DNA from: Ignavibacteriota bacterium
GTDB taxonomy: Bacteria; Bacteroidota; Ignavibacteria; Ignavibacteriales; Melioribacteraceae
DNA length: 64,000 nt
Assembly (NCBI GenBank): GCA_002746605.1
Contig: PDPT01000042.1
Coordinates: 1 to 64,000, forward strand
Direction of reading: 5' to 3'
The first letter of the stretch is position 1, and the number at the start of each line of letters is the position of its first letter. The notes beneath the pieces are model-generated. The model worked only from the letters and a program-made list of their open reading frames with translations. It did no database searches and was not told the origin of the DNA. The position numbers and the translations under genes are program-made. This document shows positions 45,584-53,427 of this stretch, in pieces.

Positions 45584-46513
45584 ATGAATGAGAATATTAC
45601 TGTATCAGTAATAGTCCCTGCATATTACGAAAGCAAAAATTTATATAATTTGTATGAAAGACTTGCTCCTGTTTTAGTTAATTTAAAATTATCCTATGAG
45701 ATTATTTTTGTTGATGATGGAAGTAAAGATGATACATGGGAAATAATTACTCAACTTAGCAAACAGAATAATTCCATACGAGGACTAAAATTCAGTAGAA
45801 ATTTTGGGCATCAATATGCTCTGTTGGCAGGTTTTACTACCGCTAAAGGTAAAGCAGTTATTACTATGGATGCAGATCTTCAGCATCCTCCGGAACTTAT
45901 ACCAACATTAATTGAGAAATGGAATGAAGGGAACAAAATTGTAAATACACTTAGAACATATTCTGAAAACATTTCGTGGTTTAAGAAAGTTACTTCAAAT
46001 CTTTATTATAAAGTATTTTCATATTTAAGTGGAGAGGAACTAAAGCCTGATATGGCTGATTTCAAACTATTAGATAGAATTGTTGTTGATGAACTACTAA
46101 AAATGAAAGAGAATGGATTTTTCATAAGAGGATTAATTAACTGGATGGGTTTCAAAAATACAGCAGTTAAATTTACAAGTGGTGAAAGAACATTCGGTAA
46201 GAGTAAATATACTCTAAAGAAAATGATTAAATTTGCTTGGATGGGTGTAATTTCCTTTTCTGTAATTCCATTAAGACTTGGGATAATCTTGGGCTTCTTA
46301 ACAAGCATTATAGCTTTTTACCAATTGGTTGAAGCACTATATGCTTATTTCATTTTACAAACAACTGTTCCCGGTTGGACTTCTACAACCGTTTTGCTCA
46401 CTATACTATTTGGAGTTCTATTTATTCTTATTGGTTTGATTGGTGAATATATTAGTAGAATTTTAATAGAAATAAGAAACAGACCAAGATTTATTATTTC
46501 AGAAAAAATTTAA
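45584..46513 (+). CDS. polyprenyl-phosphate sugar synthase (GtrB/DPM1-like GT2)
   Basis: This 309-residue protein has a GT2 catalytic domain (about 1-225) and two C-terminal membrane helices (about 230-295). Seen: VSVIVPAYYESKNL at 7-20, IIFVDDGSKDDT at 40-51, the metal motif MDADLQHPPE at 95-104, and GKSKYTLKKMIKFAWMG near 203-219. These are typical of enzymes that make undecaprenyl-phosphate-linked sugars (GtrB, ArnC, DPM1). It is placed between a GT-C transferase and GtrA, which makes a complete three-step sugar-modification module. Confidence 0.88.
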   Translation: MNENITVSVIVPAYYESKNLYNLYERLAPVLVNLKLSYEIIFVDDGSKDDTWEIITQLSKQNNSIRGLKFSRNFGHQYALLAGFTTAKGKAVITMDADLQHPPELIPTLIEKWNEGNKIVNTLRTYSENISWFKKVTSNLYYKVFSYLSGEELKPDMADFKLLDRIVVDELLKMKENGFFIRGLINWMGFKNTAVKFTSGERTFGKSKYTLKKMIKFAWMGVISFSVIPLRLGIILGFLTSIIAFYQLVEALYAYFILQTTVPGWTSTTVLLTILFGVLFILIGLIGEYISRILIEIRNRPRFIISEKI

Positions 46514-46530
46514 GCATAAGGCATCTTCTT

Positions 46531-46932
46531 TTGGTTAAAGAGTTTTCTATTAAGTATAAAGAGTTTGTATTTAAGCTGATTCGCTATCTGTTAGTACGCG
46601 GTTTGGGTGTAGTTTTATATGCAGGTATTATTGTAGTATTAGTGGAATATTTAAATATTAATGCAACTGTAAGTTCTATAATTTCTTTTGTTACATTATC
46701 ATTAATTTTATATATTTTAAGCTACACTTGGGTGTTTAATTACGAAGGAAGTCATACTGAATCATTTCCAAAATTTATTGCTACAGAGCTTATAACATTA
46801 TTGCTTAATACTTTTATTATGTATATAGTTGTTGATTATTATCAACAACCTTATCAATATGGAATAGCAGCTACTACTTTAATTATTCCTGTAACTAATT
46901 TAATATTAAATTTTTTTTGGTCATTTAAATAA
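46531..46932 (+). CDS. GtrA-family membrane protein (polyprenyl-phosphate sugar flippase)
   Basis: This 133-residue protein has four membrane helices, the normal size and topology of GtrA. FKLIRYLLVRGLGVVLYAGI near 14-33 and YTWVFNYEG near 65-73 match the family (F..VG..., .R.WVF). It should flip the lipid-linked sugar made by the preceding gene. The start is TTG 46531; no in-frame ATG lies before the first helix, and AAGG lies about ten bases upstream. Confidence 0.82.
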   Translation: MVKEFSIKYKEFVFKLIRYLLVRGLGVVLYAGIIVVLVEYLNINATVSSIISFVTLSLILYILSYTWVFNYEGSHTESFPKFIATELITLLLNTFIMYIVVDYYQQPYQYGIAATTLIIPVTNLILNFFWSFK

Positions 46933-46944
46933 AAAGTTGAATAT

Positions 46945-47985
46945 ATGATTGAAATAAAAAAATATAATAAAAATTACTTCGTAGATCTAAATAAATACTT
47001 AAAGTCAAATAAATATGCAACTCCGTTTCATTTATCTGAATGGTACAATATCATAGAAAGTGTTTACGGACATAAAAATGAAACGCTTCTTGCTTTGGAA
47101 GATAATAAAGTATGTGGGGTTTTACCTTTATCATTAATCAAGGTTCCTTTTACTAAAGGCTATTTAGCTTCGGGTCCTTTCAGTTCGCATTGTGAAATTT
47201 TAGGCGATAGTGATGAAATAAAAGCAGAGTTGCTAGACTATGCAATTAAATTAACTCAAAGTCTTAATACAAACTATTCTGAGATCAAAAATATTTCAAA
47301 TATCAACATAGTTAATCAAACATCGCTGGAACTAAATACTGCTTATTGTTCAATGGTTTTAGAGTGTGATAATGAAGACAAGATTTGGAAAAATCTTTCC
47401 AAAACTCTGAGGAATGAAATTAGAAATGGAATTAAAAATAATTTAACTTTATCAGATGAAAGTGATAAAGTTAAATTATTAAATTTCTATAAGCTTCTTG
47501 CAATAACAATGAAGAGACATGGAACTCCGATTCATTCATTCCAATTTTATAAAAATCTTTTTAAAAAAATTGAAAACACTGAAATAATTAATATAGAATA
47601 TGAGGGTAAAATTATTGCAACTAATCTCTTATTCGGTTATAATAAGACTCTTCACTCATTAGCAAGTGCTTCAGATGGAGGCTATTGGAAATATAAACCA
47701 AATCAGTATTTGTGGTGGGAATGCATCAAATTTGCTTTAAACAACGGGTATCAATATTTAGATTTTGGAAGATCAAAAGTTAATCAAGGAACTTTTTTGT
47801 TCAAATCAAAATTTGGAGCTAAGCCTGTTTATTTAAATTACATATACTATTTGAATAAAATTAAATCAATGCCAAATATTAATGATGAAAATACAAAATT
47901 TAAATTTGCAACTTCGCTTTGGAGTAAACTTCCTTTATCACTAACAAAGCAAATTGGTCCGTATTTAATTAAATACGTAAGTTAA
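46945..47985 (+). CDS. FemAB/GNAT-like acyltransferase
   Basis: This 346-residue protein looks like the FemAB-related group found in exopolysaccharide and exosortase-type loci, made of two GNAT-like halves. Seen: TPFHLSEWYNII near 26-37, LRNEIRNGIK near 154-163, IATNLLFGYNKTLHSLASAS near 214-233, and the conserved C-terminal block YLDFGRSKVNQGTFLFKSKFGA near 270-291. It is predicted to transfer an aminoacyl or acyl group to a cell-envelope precursor; the substrate is unknown. It is only 5 bases from the following deacetylase gene. Confidence 0.75.
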   Translation: MIEIKKYNKNYFVDLNKYLKSNKYATPFHLSEWYNIIESVYGHKNETLLALEDNKVCGVLPLSLIKVPFTKGYLASGPFSSHCEILGDSDEIKAELLDYAIKLTQSLNTNYSEIKNISNINIVNQTSLELNTAYCSMVLECDNEDKIWKNLSKTLRNEIRNGIKNNLTLSDESDKVKLLNFYKLLAITMKRHGTPIHSFQFYKNLFKKIENTEIINIEYEGKIIATNLLFGYNKTLHSLASASDGGYWKYKPNQYLWWECIKFALNNGYQYLDFGRSKVNQGTFLFKSKFGAKPVYLNYIYYLNKIKSMPNINDENTKFKFATSLWSKLPLSLTKQIGPYLIKYVS

Positions 47986-47990
47986 AAATT

Positions 47991-48845
47991 ATGAATAAAT
48001 TAAATTTACCTAAGTTGTTAATTAATGCAGACGATTTTGGTTTGTCCGGAGGTATAAATAAGGGCATTATTGAAGCTCATAAAAATGGAGTTCTAACATC
48101 AACTTCGATATGTGCTAATGGTGATTATTTTGATGAAGCTGTAGAACTTGCAAAAAAGAATCCTTCTTTAGATTTAGGATTACATTTCATCTTGGTCGGA
48201 GAAAAACCATTATCTTCTCCTAATAGAATTCCTTCTTTAACTGATGGAAATGGAAATTTTCACAAGAATATTGCAGTTTTTACCAAAAAATATTTCCAAA
48301 ATAAAATTAATTTGGAAGAAGTAAAATATGAACTGAATTTGCAAATAGATAAGGTTAAGAGTACAGGGTTAAATATTACTCATGTTGATAGCCATCAACA
48401 TGTACATGCCTTACCGAAAATATATAAAATAATTGAGGATATAACTAAAGTTAATAACATTAATATAATTCGTGTTACTAGAGAGAAAATTAGCTTGGAT
48501 ATGTTGTTAAATCTTAAGACCTATCCAAGAGTAATGCAATTATTCGTTTTAAATTTTTTAATGAAAATGAGCATTAGAAATTCCAAATGTGCAAAAGTTA
48601 GAAACTTCCGTGGGTTCTATCGCGGGGGGAATGTCAATAAAGAAAACTTAATGAATATAATATCCAAAATTAATAAAGATGATTACTACGAAATTATGTG
48701 TCATCCTGCATATTATAAAAATAATGAAAAATATGAATTTTGGAATTATAATCATGAGGATGAACTTAATGCTCTTTTAGATGATAATGTTAAGAAAGAA
48801 ATTGAAAATAAAAATATAGAACTAATTAAATTTTCAGATATTTAG
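47991..48845 (+). CDS. YdjC/ChbG-type carbohydrate deacetylase
   Basis: This 284-residue protein of the YdjC superfamily shows INADDFGLS at 11-19 (catalytic/metal Asp pair 14-15), LGLHFILVGEKPL near 62-74 (His65) and the metal site HVDSHQHVHALP at 131-142. These are all the family landmarks, so it is probably an active, metal-dependent N-deacetylase of an acetylated sugar. HpnK, from hopanoid loci, belongs to the same family, but no hopanoid genes are seen here. It ends the + strand operon and faces the minus-strand LysE gene. Confidence 0.83.
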   Translation: MNKLNLPKLLINADDFGLSGGINKGIIEAHKNGVLTSTSICANGDYFDEAVELAKKNPSLDLGLHFILVGEKPLSSPNRIPSLTDGNGNFHKNIAVFTKKYFQNKINLEEVKYELNLQIDKVKSTGLNITHVDSHQHVHALPKIYKIIEDITKVNNINIIRVTREKISLDMLLNLKTYPRVMQLFVLNFLMKMSIRNSKCAKVRNFRGFYRGGNVNKENLMNIISKINKDDYYEIMCHPAYYKNNEKYEFWNYNHEDELNALLDDNVKKEIENKNIELIKFSDI

Positions 48846-48868
48846 TGAGTAGCTTAACTACTCATTTT
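48844..48868. terminator. bidirectional terminator between convergent genes
   Basis: TGAGTAG at 48846-48852 pairs with CTACTCA at 48858-48864 around a five-base loop, followed by TTTT. It starts right after the stop of the + strand deacetylase and contains the stop codon of the minus-strand LysE gene, so it can serve both. Confidence 0.7.
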
Positions 48869-49672
48869 ACTCCAAATTCTTATTCCTTCGTATATTAGGT
48901 AGAAACTAATACCAAACAAAAACACTCCCAGAATTTTTATCAAACCATTTAGCCAATTTATATTTAGTTTTTCTCTGAAGTTTATTAGAAACTTTACTAA
49001 AATATAAAACCAAATTGTACTGCCCAGACTTACCATAAAAGCATAAGTTAAACTTAAAATTAAAGAAGATAAAGATTTATCTCCGTCATCATTTATTGGT
49101 GATGGTGTATCGTTTTCAATATTTTTATAATCTTCAAATGATTCGAATTCCTTTCCGGTAATCTCTTCCATATTAGATACGTTTTCATGCATAAGTAAAT
49201 CTAAGCCACCTGTATTTAATCCTATAGAAGAGGCAAAAGATAACAGTAAAAACGAAGACGTAAACCACCCTAGGAAAAGCGATGGATTAGTTAAGTTTAA
49301 AATAAAACCGGTTCTGGTTCCTCCTTTGCCATCGTGATATTTATTATCACCGTTTTTACTTAAATCTTCTAATTTTAATTTGGTCCCAATAATTTTATAA
49401 GCTACAAAAATCAGAAAAAGCGATCCGGCAATTAAGATAATAGGAATTGCATTTTGGTAATAACTGTAGAGCGAAGTTAAACCGTAAACCGCAATAAAGA
49501 CATAAAAAAACTCGACAATAGCTCCGCCTATTGCTGTTCTCATACAAAACTTAAAACGTCCTTTTAAAGCATTTGATGTTATTAAAATACTTATAGGACC
49601 GGCAATTGGTACTGAGAAAAAGAACCCTGCGAGCAGACCGATTATCGATATAACTAAGAAACTTTCTATCAT
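48854..49672 (-). CDS. LysE-family translocator
   Basis: This 272-residue membrane protein of the LysE/RhtB family has about six helices. The N-terminal GFFFSVPIAGPISILI near 16-31 and LNLTNPSLFLGW near 126-137 are the family signatures. An acidic hydrophilic insert (about 158-199, many Asp and Glu) sits between the last helices and is longer than usual for the family. Such proteins export amino acids or other small solutes; the substrate is unknown. The gene follows ppk by 9 bases, so it is probably the last gene of the minus operon. Confidence 0.8.
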   Translation of the reverse strand: MIESFLVISIIGLLAGFFFSVPIAGPISILITSNALKGRFKFCMRTAIGGAIVEFFYVFIAVYGLTSLYSYYQNAIPIILIAGSLFLIFVAYKIIGTKLKLEDLSKNGDNKYHDGKGGTRTGFILNLTNPSLFLGWFTSSFLLLSFASSIGLNTGGLDLLMHENVSNMEEITGKEFESFEDYKNIENDTPSPINDDGDKSLSSLILSLTYAFMVSLGSTIWFYILVKFLINFREKLNINWLNGLIKILGVFLFGISFYLIYEGIRIWSKMSS

Positions 49673-49681
49673 TATTTCCTT

Positions 49682-51760
49682 TTAGTTGGTGCTATGTTTT
49701 TCTTCTAAATAGTAATATGTTTCTACTTGAGATTGGATTTTGTTATCATTAGAATCTGTTTTATATTCGTTTTTATTATACCTGTCAATAATTCTGGCTT
49801 TAACGTTGTCGTTTAGTTGAATATTAACTATATCAATCATTTCTTGTTTTATTTCTTCATCATAAATTGGAAAAATTACTTCTATCCTTCTACTTAAATT
49901 TCTTTTCATCCAATCCGCTGAACCTGCATAAACTTTTTTATCTCCTCCATTATGGAAAATAAAAATTCTTGCGTGCTCAAGGTATCTATCAACAATACTT
50001 ATTATATTAATATTTTTGCTCAATCCGGGTACACCGGGAACAATGCAGCAAATTCCTCTAATAATTAAGTCAATTTTTACACCGGCTTCACTTGCTTCAT
50101 ATAATTTATTGATCATCTTTTTATCTTCTATGCTGTTCATTTTTAACACAATATGGGCTTCTTTTCCTTTTTGAGCATTTTTTATTTCGTTTTCAATTAG
50201 TTTAATAAAATCTCTACGCATATTAAATTGAGCAACAAGTAATTTCTTAAATTTAGGTTTCTTAGAAGTATCACGCAAGTAATCAAATACATTTTTAACT
50301 TCTTTTGTTAACGAAGGATTGCTTGTAAAAAATCCGGTATCAGAATAAAGTCGTGCGGTTTTTTCATTAAAATTTCCTGTTGCCATGTAGCAATAGAATT
50401 TGTCTTCATTATTTTCTATTCTCTTTATCAAAAGTAATTTTGAGTGAACCTTAATGCCAGGAAAACTGTAGAGAACATTTATGCCTTGAGATTTCATTTC
50501 CTCAGCCCAAAGTATATTTGATTCCTCATCGAAACGAGCTTTTAATTCAACAAAAACTATTACACGTTTGCCGGCTCTTGCAGCTTTAACCAGTGTGCTT
50601 ACAACTTCCGAATCTTCTGCAACTCTGTATTGCGTAATGTAAATTGAAGTTACATCGGGATCATCTGCCGCTTGATCCAAAAATTGCAAAACATAATCAT
50701 ATGTTTGATAAGGAAAATGAACTGCATAATCTTTTAACTTAATTGCATCGAAAATATTTGGAAATTTATCTATTTCCGAATGACGTAAGGTTGGCAAAGG
50801 TTCGTTGTAAAAGTTTTCGCCCGAAGGAGCAGGAAAGCCAAATAAATCCCTAAGATTATGATATTTTGCTCCGGGCACTAGATCATCATTACAAATCTTA
50901 AAAGATTCTTTAAGTAATCTTAGAAAATTAGCTGGAATTCTTTCATCGTATAAAAATCTAGAAGGAGCACCAATATTTCTTTTGATTAGACTTTTTTTAA
51001 TTTTTTCGAATAGATTACCGCTAAATTCATCATCGATATATAATTCTGCATCTCTCGTTAGTTTTATTGCATAAGAATCTACTATATCATAACCAAAAAA
51101 TATCTTGCTTAATTTAAATCTTATTATATCGTCTAAAAATATTACATATTTTTTTTCATCGTTGCTTGGCAGAGTAATAAATCTTGGCAGATGATTGCTT
51201 GGAATTTCTACAATTGCATATCTGTTCCGTGTATTTCTTTTCGGAGCATTTGGTGTAATTTTTCTTTTTGGTTTTAAGATTACCGCAAGATAAAGTCTTC
51301 TGTTTCTAAGGAAAGGTACAATTTTGTTTTTTACCAATAAAATAGGCTGAATTTGGGGAATTATTTGTTCATTAAAATAACTTCTAACAAATTCTTTCTG
51401 TTCATTGTTCAACTCGGTTTCATTGATTAAATAGATATTATTATCTTTTAGTTTAGGTATTATGATATCCTTAAAAACTTTGCTGTATTCTTTTTGATAT
51501 TTATTTATTTCAGCAGATATTTTTTTTATGAGTTCCGCAGGATTAAAATTTAATTTTTTTTGAGCACTCTTGCTTACATTTATTAAACTTCTGATACCTG
51601 CAACTCTTACTCTAAAAAACTCATCTAAGTTAGAAGAGTATATTGCCAGAAATTTTACTCTTTCAAATAAAGGAACTCTATCATCTTTTGCTTCTTGTAA
51701 AACTCTATAGTTAAAAGAGAGCCATGTAATATCTCGTAATTTGTATATAGGATTTCTCAT
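49682..51760 (-). CDS. ppk1: polyphosphate kinase 1
   Basis: This is a full-length PPK1 of about 692 residues. Numbered from the upstream ATG at 51793: YSSNLDEFFRVRVAGI at 52-67 (ATP-binding N-terminal domain), KLTRDAELYIDDEF near 244-257, the autophosphorylated His450 in GIKVHSKLL, TGNFNEKTARLYSD near 472-485, and the second conserved His608 in EHARIFIF. It polymerises the gamma-phosphate of ATP to polyphosphate. I chose ATG 51760 (protein MRNPIYKLR...), which removes a 29-base overlap with the upstream gene; the ATG at 51793 would add 11 residues. It lies between a SixA-type phosphatase and LysE. Confidence 0.92.
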   Translation of the reverse strand: MRNPIYKLRDITWLSFNYRVLQEAKDDRVPLFERVKFLAIYSSNLDEFFRVRVAGIRSLINVSKSAQKKLNFNPAELIKKISAEINKYQKEYSKVFKDIIIPKLKDNNIYLINETELNNEQKEFVRSYFNEQIIPQIQPILLVKNKIVPFLRNRRLYLAVILKPKRKITPNAPKRNTRNRYAIVEIPSNHLPRFITLPSNDEKKYVIFLDDIIRFKLSKIFFGYDIVDSYAIKLTRDAELYIDDEFSGNLFEKIKKSLIKRNIGAPSRFLYDERIPANFLRLLKESFKICNDDLVPGAKYHNLRDLFGFPAPSGENFYNEPLPTLRHSEIDKFPNIFDAIKLKDYAVHFPYQTYDYVLQFLDQAADDPDVTSIYITQYRVAEDSEVVSTLVKAARAGKRVIVFVELKARFDEESNILWAEEMKSQGINVLYSFPGIKVHSKLLLIKRIENNEDKFYCYMATGNFNEKTARLYSDTGFFTSNPSLTKEVKNVFDYLRDTSKKPKFKKLLVAQFNMRRDFIKLIENEIKNAQKGKEAHIVLKMNSIEDKKMINKLYEASEAGVKIDLIIRGICCIVPGVPGLSKNINIISIVDRYLEHARIFIFHNGGDKKVYAGSADWMKRNLSRRIEVIFPIYDEEIKQEMIDIVNIQLNDNVKARIIDRYNKNEYKTDSNDNKIQSQVETYYYLEEKHSTN

Positions 51761-51764
51761 ATTT

Positions 51765-52262
51765 TTACTTCTTATATTTTTTTGGATATTCAAAAAAAAC
51801 TAACTTCCCTTTTTCTTTATCTATGTCTTTCCAATTGTTGGTGTCGAAATTAATTTGTACAAAACCGCAAGTCGGGATGTTATCAATATAATTATCTGTA
51901 AGATGATTGCTCAACATTGTAAATGCAGGATTATGTCCGACTAACATAACAATGTTTTTTTCTTTAGGTACAGATTTAATTATGTTTATTAAATCACTTA
52001 CTGTTGCTTCGTATATTTGTTCGTTTTCAATTATCTCATCTTTTCCCAATTCAAAACACTCGGAGAGTACATAAGCGGTTGCCTTGGCTCGTACTGCCGG
52101 ACTTGTGATAAGTATATGAGGTTTTTCAACTTTCGTGCATAATAACTTTCCCATAAAAGGAGCATCTCTTTTCCCTCTTTTATTTAGGGGGCGAGAAAAA
52201 TCGGAAATTGACATATTTTCCCAACTTGATTTTGCATGTCTGTTAAGGTACAAAGTTTTCAT
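51765..52262 (-). CDS. SixA-type histidine phosphatase
   Basis: This 165-residue histidine-phosphatase-superfamily protein has the RHx motif as LNRHAKSSW (catalytic Arg8, His9) and the second active-site His in VGHNPAF near 107-113. Its size matches SixA, which removes phosphate from phospho-histidine or small phosphoesters. The gene ends just before the chosen ppk1 start; a link to polyphosphate metabolism is suggested by position only. It starts 15 bases after the HD-domain gene. Confidence 0.85.
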   Translation of the reverse strand: MKTLYLNRHAKSSWENMSISDFSRPLNKRGKRDAPFMGKLLCTKVEKPHILITSPAVRAKATAYVLSECFELGKDEIIENEQIYEATVSDLINIIKSVPKEKNIVMLVGHNPAFTMLSNHLTDNYIDNIPTCGFVQINFDTNNWKDIDKEKGKLVFFEYPKKYKK

Positions 52263-52277
52263 TGAAAAAATCCGTAG

Positions 52278-52877
52278 TTAAGATAATTCATCTAATTGTT
52301 TTCGTAATATTTGTAAGTTTTCTAATTTTTTATCAGTAAATTTTAATTTTGCATAATCAGTAAAAAATTTATTTTGTTCTAAAAATTCGATACTATTTAT
52401 CAGCCAGTTTCTTCTTGAAATTTTTGAATTGCTTCTCTTTTCTTTCTCAATTTTTAATTTTTCACTTTCCGTAAAAAATTTATCTGTTCCTGAATGTAAA
52501 ATATCGGCATCACAGATTATTTTTTCAAGAATATTTTTGGGTGAGTGTGGAATTTTAGTTGCAAGAATGCAGTTTTTTATTATCTCAATTTTTTTTGAAT
52601 CATAATCTTCTTTTTGCAAGAATTCAACTGCAAAATTAATGCTGATATTTTCGTGATTATTCCAAACTTCAAAATGCCCGATATCATGAAACCAACCTGC
52701 TATTATTATTAACTCTAATTCATCATTTGGAACTTTAGAATTTGCAGCAATCTTTTTTATATTTTTAACAACGGCTTTAATATGCTCAATATTGTGATAA
52801 GTAATTGTATCTGGGGTATTATCTTTATAATAACCAACAATAAAATTTTTTACTTTTTCTATTAAGCTATGATTCAT
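52278..52877 (-). CDS. HD-domain phosphohydrolase
   Basis: This 199-residue protein of the HD superfamily has YHNIEHI (His28/His32) near the N-terminus, the metal-binding HD pair in AGWFHDIGHF at 60-69 (His64, Asp65), and a later Asp in CDADILHSG. These provide the metal ligands of a nucleotide or cyclic-nucleotide phosphohydrolase, but the substrate cannot be named. It is the first gene of the minus operon with SixA, PPK1 and LysE. Confidence 0.8.
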   Translation of the reverse strand: MNHSLIEKVKNFIVGYYKDNTPDTITYHNIEHIKAVVKNIKKIAANSKVPNDELELIIIAGWFHDIGHFEVWNNHENISINFAVEFLQKEDYDSKKIEIIKNCILATKIPHSPKNILEKIICDADILHSGTDKFFTESEKLKIEKEKRSNSKISRRNWLINSIEFLEQNKFFTDYAKLKFTDKKLENLQILRKQLDELS

Positions 52878-53190
52878 TTACGTTGTATCTAAAAATTAAA
52901 AATTTGTAAAATTAGTATTTATTGAAAACTTAAAAATAACAAATAAACGTTTATTAAACCTCAATTTTTATAACTTTGTTAACAGCTTTAGGGCTTAGTT
53001 GAAAGCTTGCCAAGTTAAAAGTTCTTAATTTTTTCTATGACTTATCACTTTTATTAGAAAGTTGAGCCAGTTAAAATTTCGCACTATACAAAATGCTTTA
53101 AAATGAGACTTATTCTTATTTTATTCGTGTTTAATCTCACTTTATTACAATAAATGTAATTATTTAGTAAGAAAACTCTTAACTTTTTTT
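52878..53190. other. AT-rich divergent intergenic region
   Basis: About 310 bases between the minus-strand HD gene and the candidate promoter of a small + strand gene. No RNA gene or repeat was recognised. The HD-ppk operon promoter should be here, but I could not place it confidently. Confidence 0.4.
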
Positions 53191-53218
53191 TTGTAATACC
53201 GATAGTAGCATATATTCA
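53191..53218 (+). promoter_or_regulatory. candidate promoter of a small gene
   Basis: TTGTAA at 53191-53196 and TATTCA at 53213-53218 (16-base spacing; an alternative TATATT starts at 53211) lie about 35 bases before the start of the 56-residue gene. The match is only fair. Confidence 0.3.
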
Positions 53219-53253
53219 ATAAAAGTGTAAAATTAAAGCAAGGAAGATTAAAA

Positions 53254-53424
53254 ATGGTAAACACATATTCAACTACAGCGGAAATTACACAAACCTATTC
53301 TAAAAAGGAAATTAAAGAATTAACAATTTCTGAAGAAATTTTAAGAATCAATAAAGTTAAATATAACTTAGGCGTACTTTACTTTGTTAGTTTAACCGTT
53401 ATACTGACTTCCCTTTTTATTTAA
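53254..53424 (+). CDS. small single-pass membrane protein, 56 residues
   Basis: ATG 53254 to TAA 53422-53424 encodes MVNTYSTTAE... ending in one hydrophobic helix (YNLGVLYFVSLTVILTSLFI, about residues 37-56) that finishes at the C-terminus. The first half is polar and Lys/Glu-rich. An AGGAAG ribosome site at about 53241-53246 is well spaced. The frame is convergent with the MraY-like gene, with only three bases between the stops. I recognise no family. A C-tail-anchored small protein that binds a neighbouring membrane protein is possible. Confidence 0.5.
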   Translation: MVNTYSTTAEITQTYSKKEIKELTISEEILRINKVKYNLGVLYFVSLTVILTSLFI

Positions 53425-53427
53425 TCA

